Of a DNA stretch of 64,000 nucleotides, positions 1-7,108 are shown piece by piece. Made by a program: the position numbers and the translations under genes. This DNA is from Pseudomonas sp. Au-Pse12 (GTDB lineage Bacteria > Pseudomonadota > Gammaproteobacteria > Pseudomonadales > Pseudomonadaceae), in assembly GCF_021341665.1 (NCBI RefSeq), contig NZ_JAJTTH010000007.1:124001-188000 (forward strand), written 5' to 3'. Within the stretch, counting starts at the first letter, position 1; each line of letters begins with the position of its first letter. The notes below the pieces were generated by a model, which was not told the origin of the DNA, made no database searches, and saw only the letters and a list, made by a program, of their open reading frames with translations.

Positions 1-777
1 TAGGCCAGCGGCATCAATGCGCTTTTTCAGCTCTTCGATTTCGTTGTGGCCTTCGTCACCATCGCCCAACTCTTTCTGAATGGCCTTCATCTGCTCATTC
101 AGGTAGTACTCGCGCTGGCTGCGTTCCATTTGTTTCTTGACGCGGCCACGAATGCGTTTTTCCACCTGCAGCAGGTCGATCTCGGCGTCCAGCAACGCCA
201 GGACATGCTCAACCCGAGCAGACAGATCAATGATTTCGAGAATTTCCTGCTTCTGCTCGATCTTCAACGCCATATGCGCAGCCATGGTATCCACCAGGCG
301 GCTTGGCTCGTCGATGCTGTTGAGGGAGGACAACACCTCGGCAGGAACTTTTTTGCCCAGTTGCACATATTGCTCGAACTGGGACAGCAGACTGCGAACA
401 AACACTTCCGACTCACGATCAGGAGCATCGACTTCGTCAATCAGGGAGACTTCGGCACGGCAGTGACCATCAACTTCGCTGAAGCGTTCAACAGCGCCAC
501 GCTGCTCACCTTCAACCAACACCTTGACGGTGCCATCAGGCAACTTGAGCAACTGCAGGACAGTCGCAATGGTACCTACGCGATAGAGTGCATCTTCACC
601 GGGATCATCATCAGCAGGGTTTCTCTGTGCCAGCAGAAGAATCTGCTTGTCGCCCGTCATCGCTGCCTCGAGGGCTTCAATCGACTTCTCGCGCCCCACG
701 AACAGCGGGATAACCATGTGCGGATAAACCACGACATCACGCAATGGCAGGAGAGGCAATTCGATGGTTGTCTTCAT
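1..777 (-). CDS. lon: ATP-dependent protease Lon, N-terminal part (cut by window edge)
   Basis: Reading leftward from the ATG at 775-777 gives MKTTIELPLLPLRDVVVYPH and continues in frame to base 1 (259 codons), so only the amino-terminal third is present. This is the LON substrate-binding domain; the AAA+ and Ser-Lys protease parts lie outside the window. Lon is a cytoplasmic AAA+ protease that degrades misfolded and regulatory proteins. The gene follows clpX, clpP and tig on the same strand, the usual Pseudomonas order, and has a candidate heat-shock promoter upstream at 836-864. The long plus-strand frames opposite it are shadows. Identification is by family recognition of the N-terminus. 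Confidence 0.95.
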   Translation of the reverse strand, partial: MKTTIELPLLPLRDVVVYPHMVIPLFVGREKSIEALEAAMTGDKQILLLAQRNPADDDPGEDALYRVGTIATVLQLLKLPDGTVKVLVEGEQRGAVERFSEVDGHCRAEVSLIDEVDAPDRESEVFVRSLLSQFEQYVQLGKKVPAEVLSSLNSIDEPSRLVDTMAAHMALKIEQKQEILEIIDLSARVEHVLALLDAEIDLLQVEKRIRGRVKKQMERSQREYYLNEQMKAIQKELGDGDEGHNEIEELKKRIDAAGL

Positions 778-835
778 GATTTCGCCTCTACGGCGGCCGT
801 ACGGCCGTAAACAGATGGAAGTAAGCTTGAAACCA

Positions 836-864
836 AGATGGGGGCTGCCTGGAAAAAAAACAAG
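836..864 (-). promoter_or_regulatory. Candidate sigma-32 heat-shock promoter of lon
   Basis: On the minus strand CTTGTTT (864-858) is followed after 14 bases by CCCCATCT (843-836). This matches the RpoH consensus CTTGAAA-N11-14-CCCCATNT closely and lies about 60 bases upstream of the lon start. Lon is a known RpoH target in proteobacteria. The promoter call is inference from motif and position. Confidence 0.6.
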
Positions 865-896
865 CTTAAAGACAGCACTTTAAGGCGCTAAAGACA

Positions 897-918
897 AAGG
901 GGCCCGAAGGCCCCTTCT
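897..918 (-). terminator. Hairpin terminator after clpX
   Basis: GGGGCC (899-904) and GGCCCC (909-914) form a 6-bp stem with a CGAA tetraloop. It lies just beyond the clpX stop, with short T stretches on the minus strand. It separates clpX from lon transcription. Confidence 0.6.
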
Positions 919-939
919 TTCATTCCAACGGCGCGACGC

Positions 940-2223
940 TTACGCGTCTGGCGCCGCCTTGGCCGTCGGCTCACTGTTCTCATAGATGTACAGTGGCTGG
1001 GACTTGCCTTCAATAACGCTTTCGTCGATCACTACTTTACTCACCTCGGACTGCGAGGGGATTTCATACATAGTGTCGAGCAGAACACCTTCAAGAATCG
1101 AGCGCAGACCACGAGCACCGGTCTTGCGTTCAAGTGCCCGCTTGGCGACCGACTTCAGCGCATCGGTACGGAACTCCAGATCAACACCTTCCATCTCGAA
1201 CAACTTGGCGTACTGCTTGGTCAAGGCATTCTTCGGTTCGGTGAGGATCTGAATCAATGCAGCTTCGTCCAGCTCATCCAGGGTCGCCAGCACTGGCAGA
1301 CGGCCAACAAACTCCGGGATCAGACCGAACTTGACCAGATCGTCAGGTTCGACTTCACGCAGGGATTCGCCAACCTTCTTGCCCTCTTCCTTGCTGCGCA
1401 CTTCAGCATTGAAACCAATGCCGCCGCGGGTAGAGCGGTTTTGAATAACCTTTTCCAGCCCGGAGAACGCGCCACCGCAGATGAACAGGATATTGCGAGT
1501 ATCAACTTGCAGGAATTCCTGCTGCGGGTGCTTGCGACCACCTTGTGGCGGAACGGAAGCAACCGTGCCTTCAATCAACTTCAACAGGGCTTGCTGAACG
1601 CCTTCACCGGAAACATCCCGGGTAATCGAAGGGTTGTCAGACTTGCGGGAGATCTTATCGATCTCATCGATATAGACAATGCCCATCTGGGCTTTCTCTA
1701 CGTCGTAATCGCACTTCTGCAGCAACTTCTGAATGATGTTCTCGACGTCCTCACCCACATAACCAGCTTCGGTCAGGGTGGTGGCATCGGCAATCGTGAA
1801 CGGCACATTCAATAGACGAGCCAGGGTTTCCGCCAGCAGCGTCTTACCCGAACCTGTAGGGCCGATCAGCAAGATGTTGCTCTTGCCAAGTTCGACGTCG
1901 TCACTCTTCTTGTCACGCTGGTTCAGACGCTTGTAGTGGTTGTACACCGCTACCGCTAGAACCTTTTTTGCACGCTCCTGACCAATCACGTATTGATCAA
2001 GGATGCCGCTGATTTCTTTAGGCGAAGGCAATTTATGCGCGCTGCTCTCGGCCTGTGCTTCCTGCACCTCCTCACGGATGATGTCATTGCACAAGTCGAC
2101 GCACTCGTCGCAGATAAAGACCGAGGGGCCGGCAATCAATTTGCGTACTTCATGCTGGCTTTTGCCACAGAAGGAGCAATAAAGCAGTTTGCCGTTGTCC
2201 TCGCCGTTGCGGGTGTCAGTCAT
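940..2223 (-). CDS. clpX: ATP-dependent Clp protease ATP-binding subunit ClpX
   Basis: A 427-residue AAA+ unfoldase that recognises tagged substrates and feeds them into ClpP in the cytoplasm. A C4 zinc-binding domain is visible (Cys16, Cys19, Cys38, Cys41). Walker A GPTGSGKT is at 121-128, Walker B IVYIDEIDK near 182-190, and the ClpP-docking IGF loop is present (RGGIGFNAEV). The start MTDTRNGEDN matches the family; the frame opens further upstream but that extension (MLQAYRIW) is not ClpX-like. It lies downstream of clpP with a hairpin between them, the standard clpP-clpX-lon order. Confidence 0.98.
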   Translation of the reverse strand: MTDTRNGEDNGKLLYCSFCGKSQHEVRKLIAGPSVFICDECVDLCNDIIREEVQEAQAESSAHKLPSPKEISGILDQYVIGQERAKKVLAVAVYNHYKRLNQRDKKSDDVELGKSNILLIGPTGSGKTLLAETLARLLNVPFTIADATTLTEAGYVGEDVENIIQKLLQKCDYDVEKAQMGIVYIDEIDKISRKSDNPSITRDVSGEGVQQALLKLIEGTVASVPPQGGRKHPQQEFLQVDTRNILFICGGAFSGLEKVIQNRSTRGGIGFNAEVRSKEEGKKVGESLREVEPDDLVKFGLIPEFVGRLPVLATLDELDEAALIQILTEPKNALTKQYAKLFEMEGVDLEFRTDALKSVAKRALERKTGARGLRSILEGVLLDTMYEIPSQSEVSKVVIDESVIEGKSQPLYIYENSEPTAKAAPDA

Positions 2224-2271
2224 TCGTTCGATCCAAATCCGATAGGCTTGCAACACAAGATGAAGGCTATT

Positions 2272-2291
2272 GCGGGCTTTTTCAAGCCCGC
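2272..2291 (-). other. Hairpin between clpP and clpX
   Basis: GCGGGCTT (2272-2279) pairs with AAGCCCGC (2284-2291) around a TTTC loop. There is no strong T-run on the minus strand, so it could be a partial terminator or a processing and stability element in the clpP-clpX transcript rather than a full stop. Confidence 0.5.
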
Positions 2292-2335
2292 CACTGATCA
2301 GAACAACCGACCAAGCCTATTTTGAGCTGCTTATT

Positions 2336-2971
2336 TTAAGCGGGGCGTTGGTTGATCACTTCATCGATCAACCCGTACTCACGCGCTGCTTCGGCGCTCA
2401 TGAAGTTATCGCGATTGGTATCGCGTTCGATTTCTTCCAGAGTGCGCCCGCTATGCTTGGCCATCAGCGTGTTGAGACGCTCACGGATGAAGAGGATTTC
2501 CTTGGCATGGATTTCGATATCCGATGCCTGGCCCTGGAAACCGCCCAGTGGCTGATGAATCATCACTCGGGAGTTTGGCAGACAGAAACGCTTGCCAGGG
2601 GCACCAGCTGTCAGCAAGAACGCGCCCATGCTGCATGCCTGACCAATACAGGTGGTTGAAACGTTAGGCTTGATGAACTGCATGGTGTCGTAGATCGACA
2701 TGCCAGCGGTCACCGAACCGCCCGGGGAGTTGATATAGAGATGGATGTCCTTGTCCGGGTTTTCCGCTTCAAGGAATAGCAGTTGCGCACAGATCAGGTT
2801 GGCCATGTAGTCTTCTACAGGACCCACCAGAAAGATCACTCGCTCCTTGAGGAGGCGCGAGTAAATGTCGTAGGCGCGCTCGCCACGAGCAGACTGCTCG
2901 ACAACCATCGGGACCAGACCGCCTGCGGCCTGGATATCAGAGTTCTGCTGAATATACGAATTACGGAACAT
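2336..2971 (-). CDS. clpP: ATP-dependent Clp protease proteolytic subunit ClpP
   Basis: A 211-residue serine peptidase that forms the tetradecameric degradation chamber used with ClpX or ClpA. The catalytic triad is visible: Ser114 in GQACSMGAF, His139 in VMIHQPLGG and Asp188 in NRDNF. A short N-terminal propeptide-like segment precedes the mature core, and the length is normal for the family. It lies between tig and clpX on the same strand, so the three probably form one proteostasis cluster. Confidence 0.98.
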   Translation of the reverse strand: MFRNSYIQQNSDIQAAGGLVPMVVEQSARGERAYDIYSRLLKERVIFLVGPVEDYMANLICAQLLFLEAENPDKDIHLYINSPGGSVTAGMSIYDTMQFIKPNVSTTCIGQACSMGAFLLTAGAPGKRFCLPNSRVMIHQPLGGFQGQASDIEIHAKEILFIRERLNTLMAKHSGRTLEEIERDTNRDNFMSAEAAREYGLIDEVINQRPA

Positions 2972-3010
2972 GCTCTGCAGTCACTCCCAAATAGTCACGT
3001 CTTGAATACG

Positions 3011-3038
3011 CATAAGCCAGCGCGAAGGCTGGCTTATG
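3011..3038 (-). terminator. 11-bp-stem hairpin between tig and clpP
   Basis: CATAAGCCAGC (3011-3021) pairs perfectly with GCTGGCTTATG (3028-3038), with a 6-base loop. It lies 26 bases after the tig stop and before clpP. The T-tract is poor, so read-through or attenuation into clpP is possible. Confidence 0.6.
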
Positions 3039-3063
3039 GTGTGTGCTTCGAACGAGAAGAAAA

Positions 3064-4374
3064 TCAGTCGGCTTGAGGTGCTTCTACCGGTTTGACCGCT
3101 TCTTCGTAAGAGACCGATTTGTCGGTCACGCTAGCTTTCTGCAGAACAGTATCCACAACTTGTTCTTCCAGCACAACCGAACGGACTTCGTTCAGTTGCT
3201 GCTCGTTCTTGTAGTACCAGGAGACGACCTGCTCAGGCTCTTGGTAAGCCGAAGCCATTTCCTGGATCAGCTCGCGAACGCGGTCTTCATCAGGCTTCAG
3301 ATCGAATTGCTTAACAACTTCAGCAACGATCAGACCCAGCACTACACGACGCTTGGCTTGCTCTTCGAACAGCTCCGCAGGCAGTTGATCCGGCTTGATG
3401 TTGCCACCGAATTGCTGGACAGCCTGAACGCGCAGACGGTTAACTTCGTTGTCCAGCAGCGCCTTCGGCACTTCGATCGGGTTGGAGGCCAGCAGACCGT
3501 CCATTACCTGATTTTTCACCTTGGACTTGATGGCCTGACGCAGTTCGCGCTCCATGTTCTTGCGAACTTCAGCGCGGAAACCTTCCAGGCCAGCTTCTTT
3601 GATACCGAACTGAGCGAAGAACTCTTCGGTCAGCTCTGGCAGCTTAGGCTCGGAAACACTGTTAACGGTAACAGTGAACTCAGCAGCCTTGTTAGCCAGA
3701 TCCAGGTTCTGATAGTTCTCAGGGAAAGTCAGGTTCAGAACACGTTCTTCGCCGGCTTTAGCACCAATCAGACCATCTTCGAAACCAGGAATCATGCGAC
3801 CCGAACCCAGCACCAACTGGGTGCCCTTGGCCGAACCGCCAGCGAAAGCCTCACCATCGACCTTGCCTACGAAGTCGATATTCAGCTGGTCGTCGTTTTG
3901 TGCAGCGCGATCCACCGCCTCAAAACGTACGTTCTGCTTGCGCAGGATTTCCAGCATGTTGTCCAGATCGGCATCAGCCACATCAGCGCTCAGACGCTCA
4001 ACAGCGATGTTTTCGAAACCAGCAACAGTGAACTCGGGGAACACTTCAAAAGTGGCAACGTATTCCAGATCCTTGCCCTTCTCCAGCACTTTAGGCTCGA
4101 CCGAAGGAGCGCCGGCAGGGTTCAGCTTCTGCTCGACAACCGCTTCATAAAAGGAAGCCTGGATCACATCACCCACTGCTTCTTGACGCGCATCAGCCTC
4201 ATAACGCTGACGGATCACGCTCATTGGAACCTTGCCAGGACGGAAGCCTGGAATCTTGGCCTTTTGGGCAGTCTGCTGCAGACGCTTGTTGACCTGGCTC
4301 TCGATGCGCTCAGCCGGCACGGTGATGCTCATGCGGCGCTCAAGAGCAGAAGTATTTTCAACAGAAACTTGCAT
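3064..4374 (-). CDS. tig: Trigger factor (ribosome-associated chaperone, peptidyl-prolyl isomerase)
   Basis: A 436-residue protein starting MQVSVENTSALERR. It shows the trigger factor layout: an N-terminal ribosome-binding domain containing the GFRPGKVPM loop, an FKBP-type isomerase domain around residues 150-240, and a helical C-terminal chaperone domain. It binds at the nascent-chain exit tunnel. An upstream extension of 20 codons is open, but the family begins at MQVSVE. The long plus-strand frame lying opposite this gene (3043-4401) is an antisense shadow. Confidence 0.97.
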   Translation of the reverse strand: MQVSVENTSALERRMSITVPAERIESQVNKRLQQTAQKAKIPGFRPGKVPMSVIRQRYEADARQEAVGDVIQASFYEAVVEQKLNPAGAPSVEPKVLEKGKDLEYVATFEVFPEFTVAGFENIAVERLSADVADADLDNMLEILRKQNVRFEAVDRAAQNDDQLNIDFVGKVDGEAFAGGSAKGTQLVLGSGRMIPGFEDGLIGAKAGEERVLNLTFPENYQNLDLANKAAEFTVTVNSVSEPKLPELTEEFFAQFGIKEAGLEGFRAEVRKNMERELRQAIKSKVKNQVMDGLLASNPIEVPKALLDNEVNRLRVQAVQQFGGNIKPDQLPAELFEEQAKRRVVLGLIVAEVVKQFDLKPDEDRVRELIQEMASAYQEPEQVVSWYYKNEQQLNEVRSVVLEEQVVDTVLQKASVTDKSVSYEEAVKPVEAPQAD

Positions 4375-4726
4375 GGATATTCCTCGTTGCACAGACGTTA
4401 GCCGGCCGTTTTCCGACCCCAGAATCAAGGGCATGCATTCTAGAGGGTCAAACTCAAGAAGTCACCCTGCTGGAAACGGGTAAAAAACCGCCGGCAATGT
4501 GAAGGCGGGAACAAAGGATTGAACCTCGCCATGAGAGCAAATATTGCGAACCAAACCAGGGGCCCTGCATCAACCCCTCTATATATAGAGGGAGTCGCTT
4601 GGCACACCCTGACAAACACCCATCAATAGCTGAAATCCGGAACCCTCAACGACCAAAGGGCAGCATTTTGTCACTCGACAAGCCCATGAGACGCGGCAAC
4701 GCCAAAGTATCGAATCCAGAAACGAA
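4375..4726. other. Non-coding gap upstream of tig
   Basis: No credible gene. The stretch should hold the tig promoter on the minus strand. An AT-rich TATATATAG run lies near 4580, but no confident -35/-10 pair was chosen. The tRNA operon terminator follows at 4727-4759. Confidence 0.5.
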
Positions 4727-4759
4727 AACGGCGCAGCCCTTTTCAGGTGCTGCGCCGTT
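4727..4759 (-). terminator. Terminator of the tRNA cluster
   Basis: AACGGCGCAGC (4727-4737) pairs with GCTGCGCCGTT (4749-4759), an 11-bp perfect stem. On the minus strand it follows tRNA-Leu and is followed by a TTTT stretch. Confidence 0.75.
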
Positions 4760-4784
4760 ATCTGCTATTAACTAGCTACTTTAT

Positions 4785-4869
4785 TGGTGCGGACGAAGAG
4801 ACTCGAACTCTTACACCTTGCGGCGCTGGAACCTAAATCCAGTGTGTCTACCAATTCCACCACGTCCGC
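4785..4869 (-). tRNA. tRNA-Leu(UAG)
   Basis: The minus strand folds as an 85-nt class II tRNA with a long variable arm. The acceptor GCGGACG pairs with CGTCCGC, the anticodon arm is CTGGA-TTTAGGT-TCCAG giving UAG, the T-arm contains GTTCGAGTC, and CCA is encoded. Confidence 0.96.
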
Positions 4870-4890
4870 TTGACTAACTTTTAAAGCAAA

Positions 4891-4915
4891 GGCGCCAGAC
4901 TGTTAATCTGGCGCC
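4891..4915 (-). other. Hairpin between tRNA-Leu and tRNA-His
   Basis: GGCGCCAGA (4891-4899) pairs with TCTGGCGCC (4907-4915) around a 7-base loop. It lies in the spacer of the tRNA cluster, where it may act as a partial terminator or a processing signal. Confidence 0.5.
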
Positions 4916-4926
4916 TTCTTCGAATA

Positions 4927-5003
4927 TGGGGTGGACGATGGGGATCGAACCCACGACAACAGGAGTCACAATCCTGTGCTCTACCAACTGAGCTACGCCC
5001 ACC
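4927..5003 (-). tRNA. tRNA-His(GUG)
   Basis: The minus strand gives a complete cloverleaf with the extra 5' G (G-1) opposite C73, which is typical of tRNA-His. The anticodon arm is CAGGA-TTGTGAC-TCCTG, anticodon GUG, and CCA is encoded. The first base at 5003 is the G-1 position. Confidence 0.96.
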
Positions 5004-5034
5004 ATATTGCGTTACTTGTGCCAAAGCTGCCTAA

Positions 5035-5112
5035 TGGCGCACCCGGCAGGACTCGAACCTGCGACCATCCGCTTAGAAGGCGGATGCTCTATCCAGCTGA
5101 GCTACGGGCGCC
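5035..5112 (-). tRNA. tRNA-Arg(UCU)
   Basis: The minus strand folds with acceptor GGCGCCC, anticodon arm TCCGC-CTTCTAA-GCGGA (anticodon UCU) and encoded CCA. It is the first gene of the Arg-His-Leu tRNA transcript. The gene is intact and the prophage did not insert into it, although such tRNA genes are common phage targets. Confidence 0.96.
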
Positions 5113-5391
5113 TTATTAATCTGTATTCTTTAACGATTACAAACTAATTGCTTTCAGTCGTTACGAGTTAAACATCAACTCTGCCCGACCTTCTTAACCA
5201 GTGCTAGGCTGTGCCCGACAAGTGCGACGAATGTTATAGACGGTCCGGCAGGTCGTCAACTCTTTTTTGAAAAAAATTCATTTAATTAAAGGGGTTAGGG
5301 GAATTTGCAGACCAAGCGCCTTTGCCCTCACGTTCCGACATGCGAGAATACGTTCTCTTTTTCTCTCCCTCTCGATGGTTAATCACGCGTC

Positions 5392-6246
5392 ATGACTGCA
5401 CAACTAATCGACGGCAAAGCGATCGCCGCTAGCCTGCGCCAGCAGATCGCCAAACGCGTCGCCGAGCGTCGCCAGCAAGGCCTGCGTACTCCAGGCCTCG
5501 CGGTGATTCTGGTCGGCAGCGACCCGGCCTCTCAAGTTTATGTCTCGCACAAGCGTAAAGACTGCGAAGAGGTCGGCTTCCTTTCTCAAGCCTATGACTT
5601 GCCCGCCAACACCACTCAAGAGGACCTGGCCGGCTTGATCGACCGCCTCAACGATGACCCGAACATCGATGGCGTCCTGCTGCAGTTGCCGCTTCCCGAG
5701 CACCTGGACGCTTCTCTATTACTGGAACGCATTCGTCCAGATAAAGACGTGGATGGTTTCCATCCTTATAACGTCGGTCGCCTGGCCCAACGCATCCCCC
5801 TGCTGCGCCCCTGCACCCCCAAAGGCATCATGACACTTCTGGAAAGCACCGGTGCCGACCTGTACGGCATGGATGCTGTGGTCGTCGGCGCTTCCAATAT
5901 CGTCGGTCGCCCGATGGCCATGGAACTGCTACTGGCCGGTTGCACCGTGACCGTGACCCACCGTTTCACCAAGGACCTGGCAGGCCATGTCGGCCGAGCC
6001 GACCTGGTGGTCGTGGCCGCCGGCAAGCCGGGCCTGGTCAAAGGCGAGTGGATCAAGGAAGGCGCGATCGTCATTGACGTCGGCATCAATCGCCAGGATG
6101 ACGGCAAGCTCGTCGGCGACGTGGTGTACGAAACCGCCCTGCCCCGCGCCGGCTGGATCACCCCGGTACCCGGCGGCGTCGGCCCCATGACCCGTGCCTG
6201 CCTGCTGGAAAACACACTGTACGCAGCCGAATCACTGCACAGCTGA
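5392..6246 (+). CDS. folD: Bifunctional methylenetetrahydrofolate dehydrogenase/cyclohydrolase FolD
   Basis: A 284-residue cytoplasmic enzyme that interconverts 5,10-methylene-THF and 10-formyl-THF using NADP. Family motifs are visible: YVSHKRKDCEEVGF with the catalytic Lys, LLQLPLP, the nucleotide-binding VVGASNIVGRPMA stretch and C-terminal PVPGGVGPMT. Length is normal. It is transcribed divergently from the tRNA cluster and followed by a strong terminator. The prophage begins about 220 bases after its stop. Confidence 0.97.
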   Translation: MTAQLIDGKAIAASLRQQIAKRVAERRQQGLRTPGLAVILVGSDPASQVYVSHKRKDCEEVGFLSQAYDLPANTTQEDLAGLIDRLNDDPNIDGVLLQLPLPEHLDASLLLERIRPDKDVDGFHPYNVGRLAQRIPLLRPCTPKGIMTLLESTGADLYGMDAVVVGASNIVGRPMAMELLLAGCTVTVTHRFTKDLAGHVGRADLVVVAAGKPGLVKGEWIKEGAIVIDVGINRQDDGKLVGDVVYETALPRAGWITPVPGGVGPMTRACLLENTLYAAESLHS

Positions 6247-6266
6247 GTGGCCTGCCGCGACAACAG

Positions 6267-6293
6267 AAAACCCGCCATTGGCGGGTTTTTTTA
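6267..6293 (+). terminator. Rho-independent terminator of folD
   Basis: AAAACCCGCC pairs with GGCGGGTTTT around an ATT loop, followed by a T-run. It lies 20 bases after the folD stop. Confidence 0.9.
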
Positions 6294-6464
6294 TTCTGTA
6301 ATTGCAGTCTCGCGCGGGCCTTTATCGCCCCGGACTCTTAGCCCGCGAACGCCTTTCTGCCCTATGCTGCGCAGAGGCCTACCGCTCAGGAAAAAAGCGT
6401 GTTTTTTCTTTGTTTTTAAGGGCTTTCGGCTGACCACCGAAGAACATTCGACAGTTCTTCAGCT

Positions 6465-6479
6465 ATATTCATAAGATGT
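6465..6479 (+). repeat. Candidate attL core
   Basis: ATATTCATAAGATGT here matches ATATTCATAAAATGT at 48432-48446 at 14 of 15 positions. The copy near the integrase end lies just after the int stop. The host locus without the prophage would join folD's downstream DNA to the pbpG leader. The exact crossover needs an uninterrupted relative for comparison. Confidence 0.5.
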
Positions 6480-6579
6480 TTTCTGCGGCTTCCAGCGGGT
6501 CGCAGCGGGATAAACCCCAGCGTTTCCTGGGGTTCTACCCACCACCGCCACGCACCAAGCACCCACCCAACCCTCCCCG

Positions 6580-6598
6580 TGGTACAGAAACTGGTACA
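6580..6598 (+). promoter_or_regulatory. Candidate integrase arm-type sites (left)
   Basis: TGGTAC-AGAAAC-TGGTACA forms a direct pair of TGGTAC hexamers about 100 bases inside attL. A similar pair, TGGTAC-GAAAT-TGGTACA, lies at 48354-48371 near the right end. Placement at both ends suggests integrase arm binding; this is inference. Confidence 0.35.
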
Positions 6599-6695
6599 AC
6601 CAGTTTTCCCGCCCCCGGCGTTCTGCCGACCTCACACCAGCCCTCCCCCTCTACAGTTCGTCGGCGCAAATCGCGCCCCGCCCAAGCCTCGATTA

Positions 6696-6711
6696 CTGTA
6701 TGCGCATACAG
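6696..6711 (+). promoter_or_regulatory. LexA (SOS) box
   Basis: CTGTATGCGCATACAG is a perfect 16-bp palindrome matching CTG-N10-CAG, the gamma-proteobacterial LexA operator. It lies 21 bases before the GTG start at 6733. An in-frame ATG at 6700 lies inside it, which argues that 6733 is the true start. Confidence 0.8.
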
Positions 6712-6732
6712 CACTGGATTCGAGGTAGTACC

Positions 6733-7059
6733 GTGCACACCGAAGACGACACAGCCGATTGGCTGGGCATTCCCACGCCCCTGGAAACCTGCAAGCAGCA
6801 CATCCTGCTGCTGGAAAATGAAGTTGCGGAGCTGAACCTGCAGCTGCGCGCAGCCCGGGAAAACATCTACAAGCTGGTCAACATGCAGGCCCAGACCGAG
6901 AGGGACCGCGACGAGGCCCGAGCCCGCGTGCGTGAAAAGGCCGGAGAAGCTGCATCGTTGCGGAAAAAGGTCAGCGACCTTGAGCTGAGTGTTCGGAGCA
7001 AGGACCGGGCGAACGAGGATCTGCGCCGGCAGATACCGCCATCGGCCAGGATACGTTAG
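6733..7059 (+). CDS. SOS-controlled coiled-coil small protein (function unknown)
   Basis: A 108-residue protein starting at GTG with GAGGTAG five bases upstream. The alternative ATG at 6700 falls inside the LexA box. After a short N-terminal segment (HTEDDTADWLGIP) almost the whole chain is a charged heptad-like coiled coil, e.g. LLLENEVAELNLQLRAAREN and LRKKVSDLELSV. There is no signal peptide or membrane span. It stands alone at the left prophage end, converging with the tail fibre gene and reading opposite to the late operon. A LexA-repressed product would be made on DNA damage, so a role in induction such as antirepression is possible but unproven. Confidence 0.65.
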   Translation: MHTEDDTADWLGIPTPLETCKQHILLLENEVAELNLQLRAARENIYKLVNMQAQTERDRDEARARVREKAGEAASLRKKVSDLELSVRSKDRANEDLRRQIPPSARIR

Positions 7060-7108
7060 CGATCATGGTTTGCCGGCGATGTTGTCGTAGGCCAGCTCAC
7101 ACGCCATG

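Larger units (their letters stand above)
6294..6695. other. Non-coding junction from host to prophage
   Basis: About 400 bases with no convincing gene. From left to right it holds the end of the host folD-pbpG intergenic DNA, the candidate left attachment repeat (6465-6479), an 8-bp-stem hairpin AACCCCAG/CTGGGGTT at 6513-6534, and a pair of TGGTAC motifs at 6580-6598. The open frames here are proline-rich, have no ribosome site, and were rejected. Confidence 0.5.

Noticed and set aside
46..810. 254-codon plus-strand ORF at the window start
   Set aside because: Antisense to lon, whose real minus-strand frame is open to the window edge.
3043..4401. 452-codon plus-strand ORF opposite tig
   Set aside because: Antisense shadow of trigger factor; leucine-, serine- and phenylalanine-rich with no ribosome site or domain.
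5035..5112. tRNA-Arg as the phage attachment site
   Set aside because: The tRNA is complete and no copy of its 3' end is found near int; a shorter repeat elsewhere fits better.
4931..5119. 62-codon plus-strand ORF (MDDGDRTHDNRSHNPVLYQL)
   Set aside because: It is the antisense translation of the tRNA-His and tRNA-Arg genes, a well-known false protein.
6476..6835. 119-codon Pro/Ser-rich ORF at the left prophage end
   Set aside because: No ribosome site, low-complexity product, and it runs through the hairpin, TGGTAC pair and LexA box.
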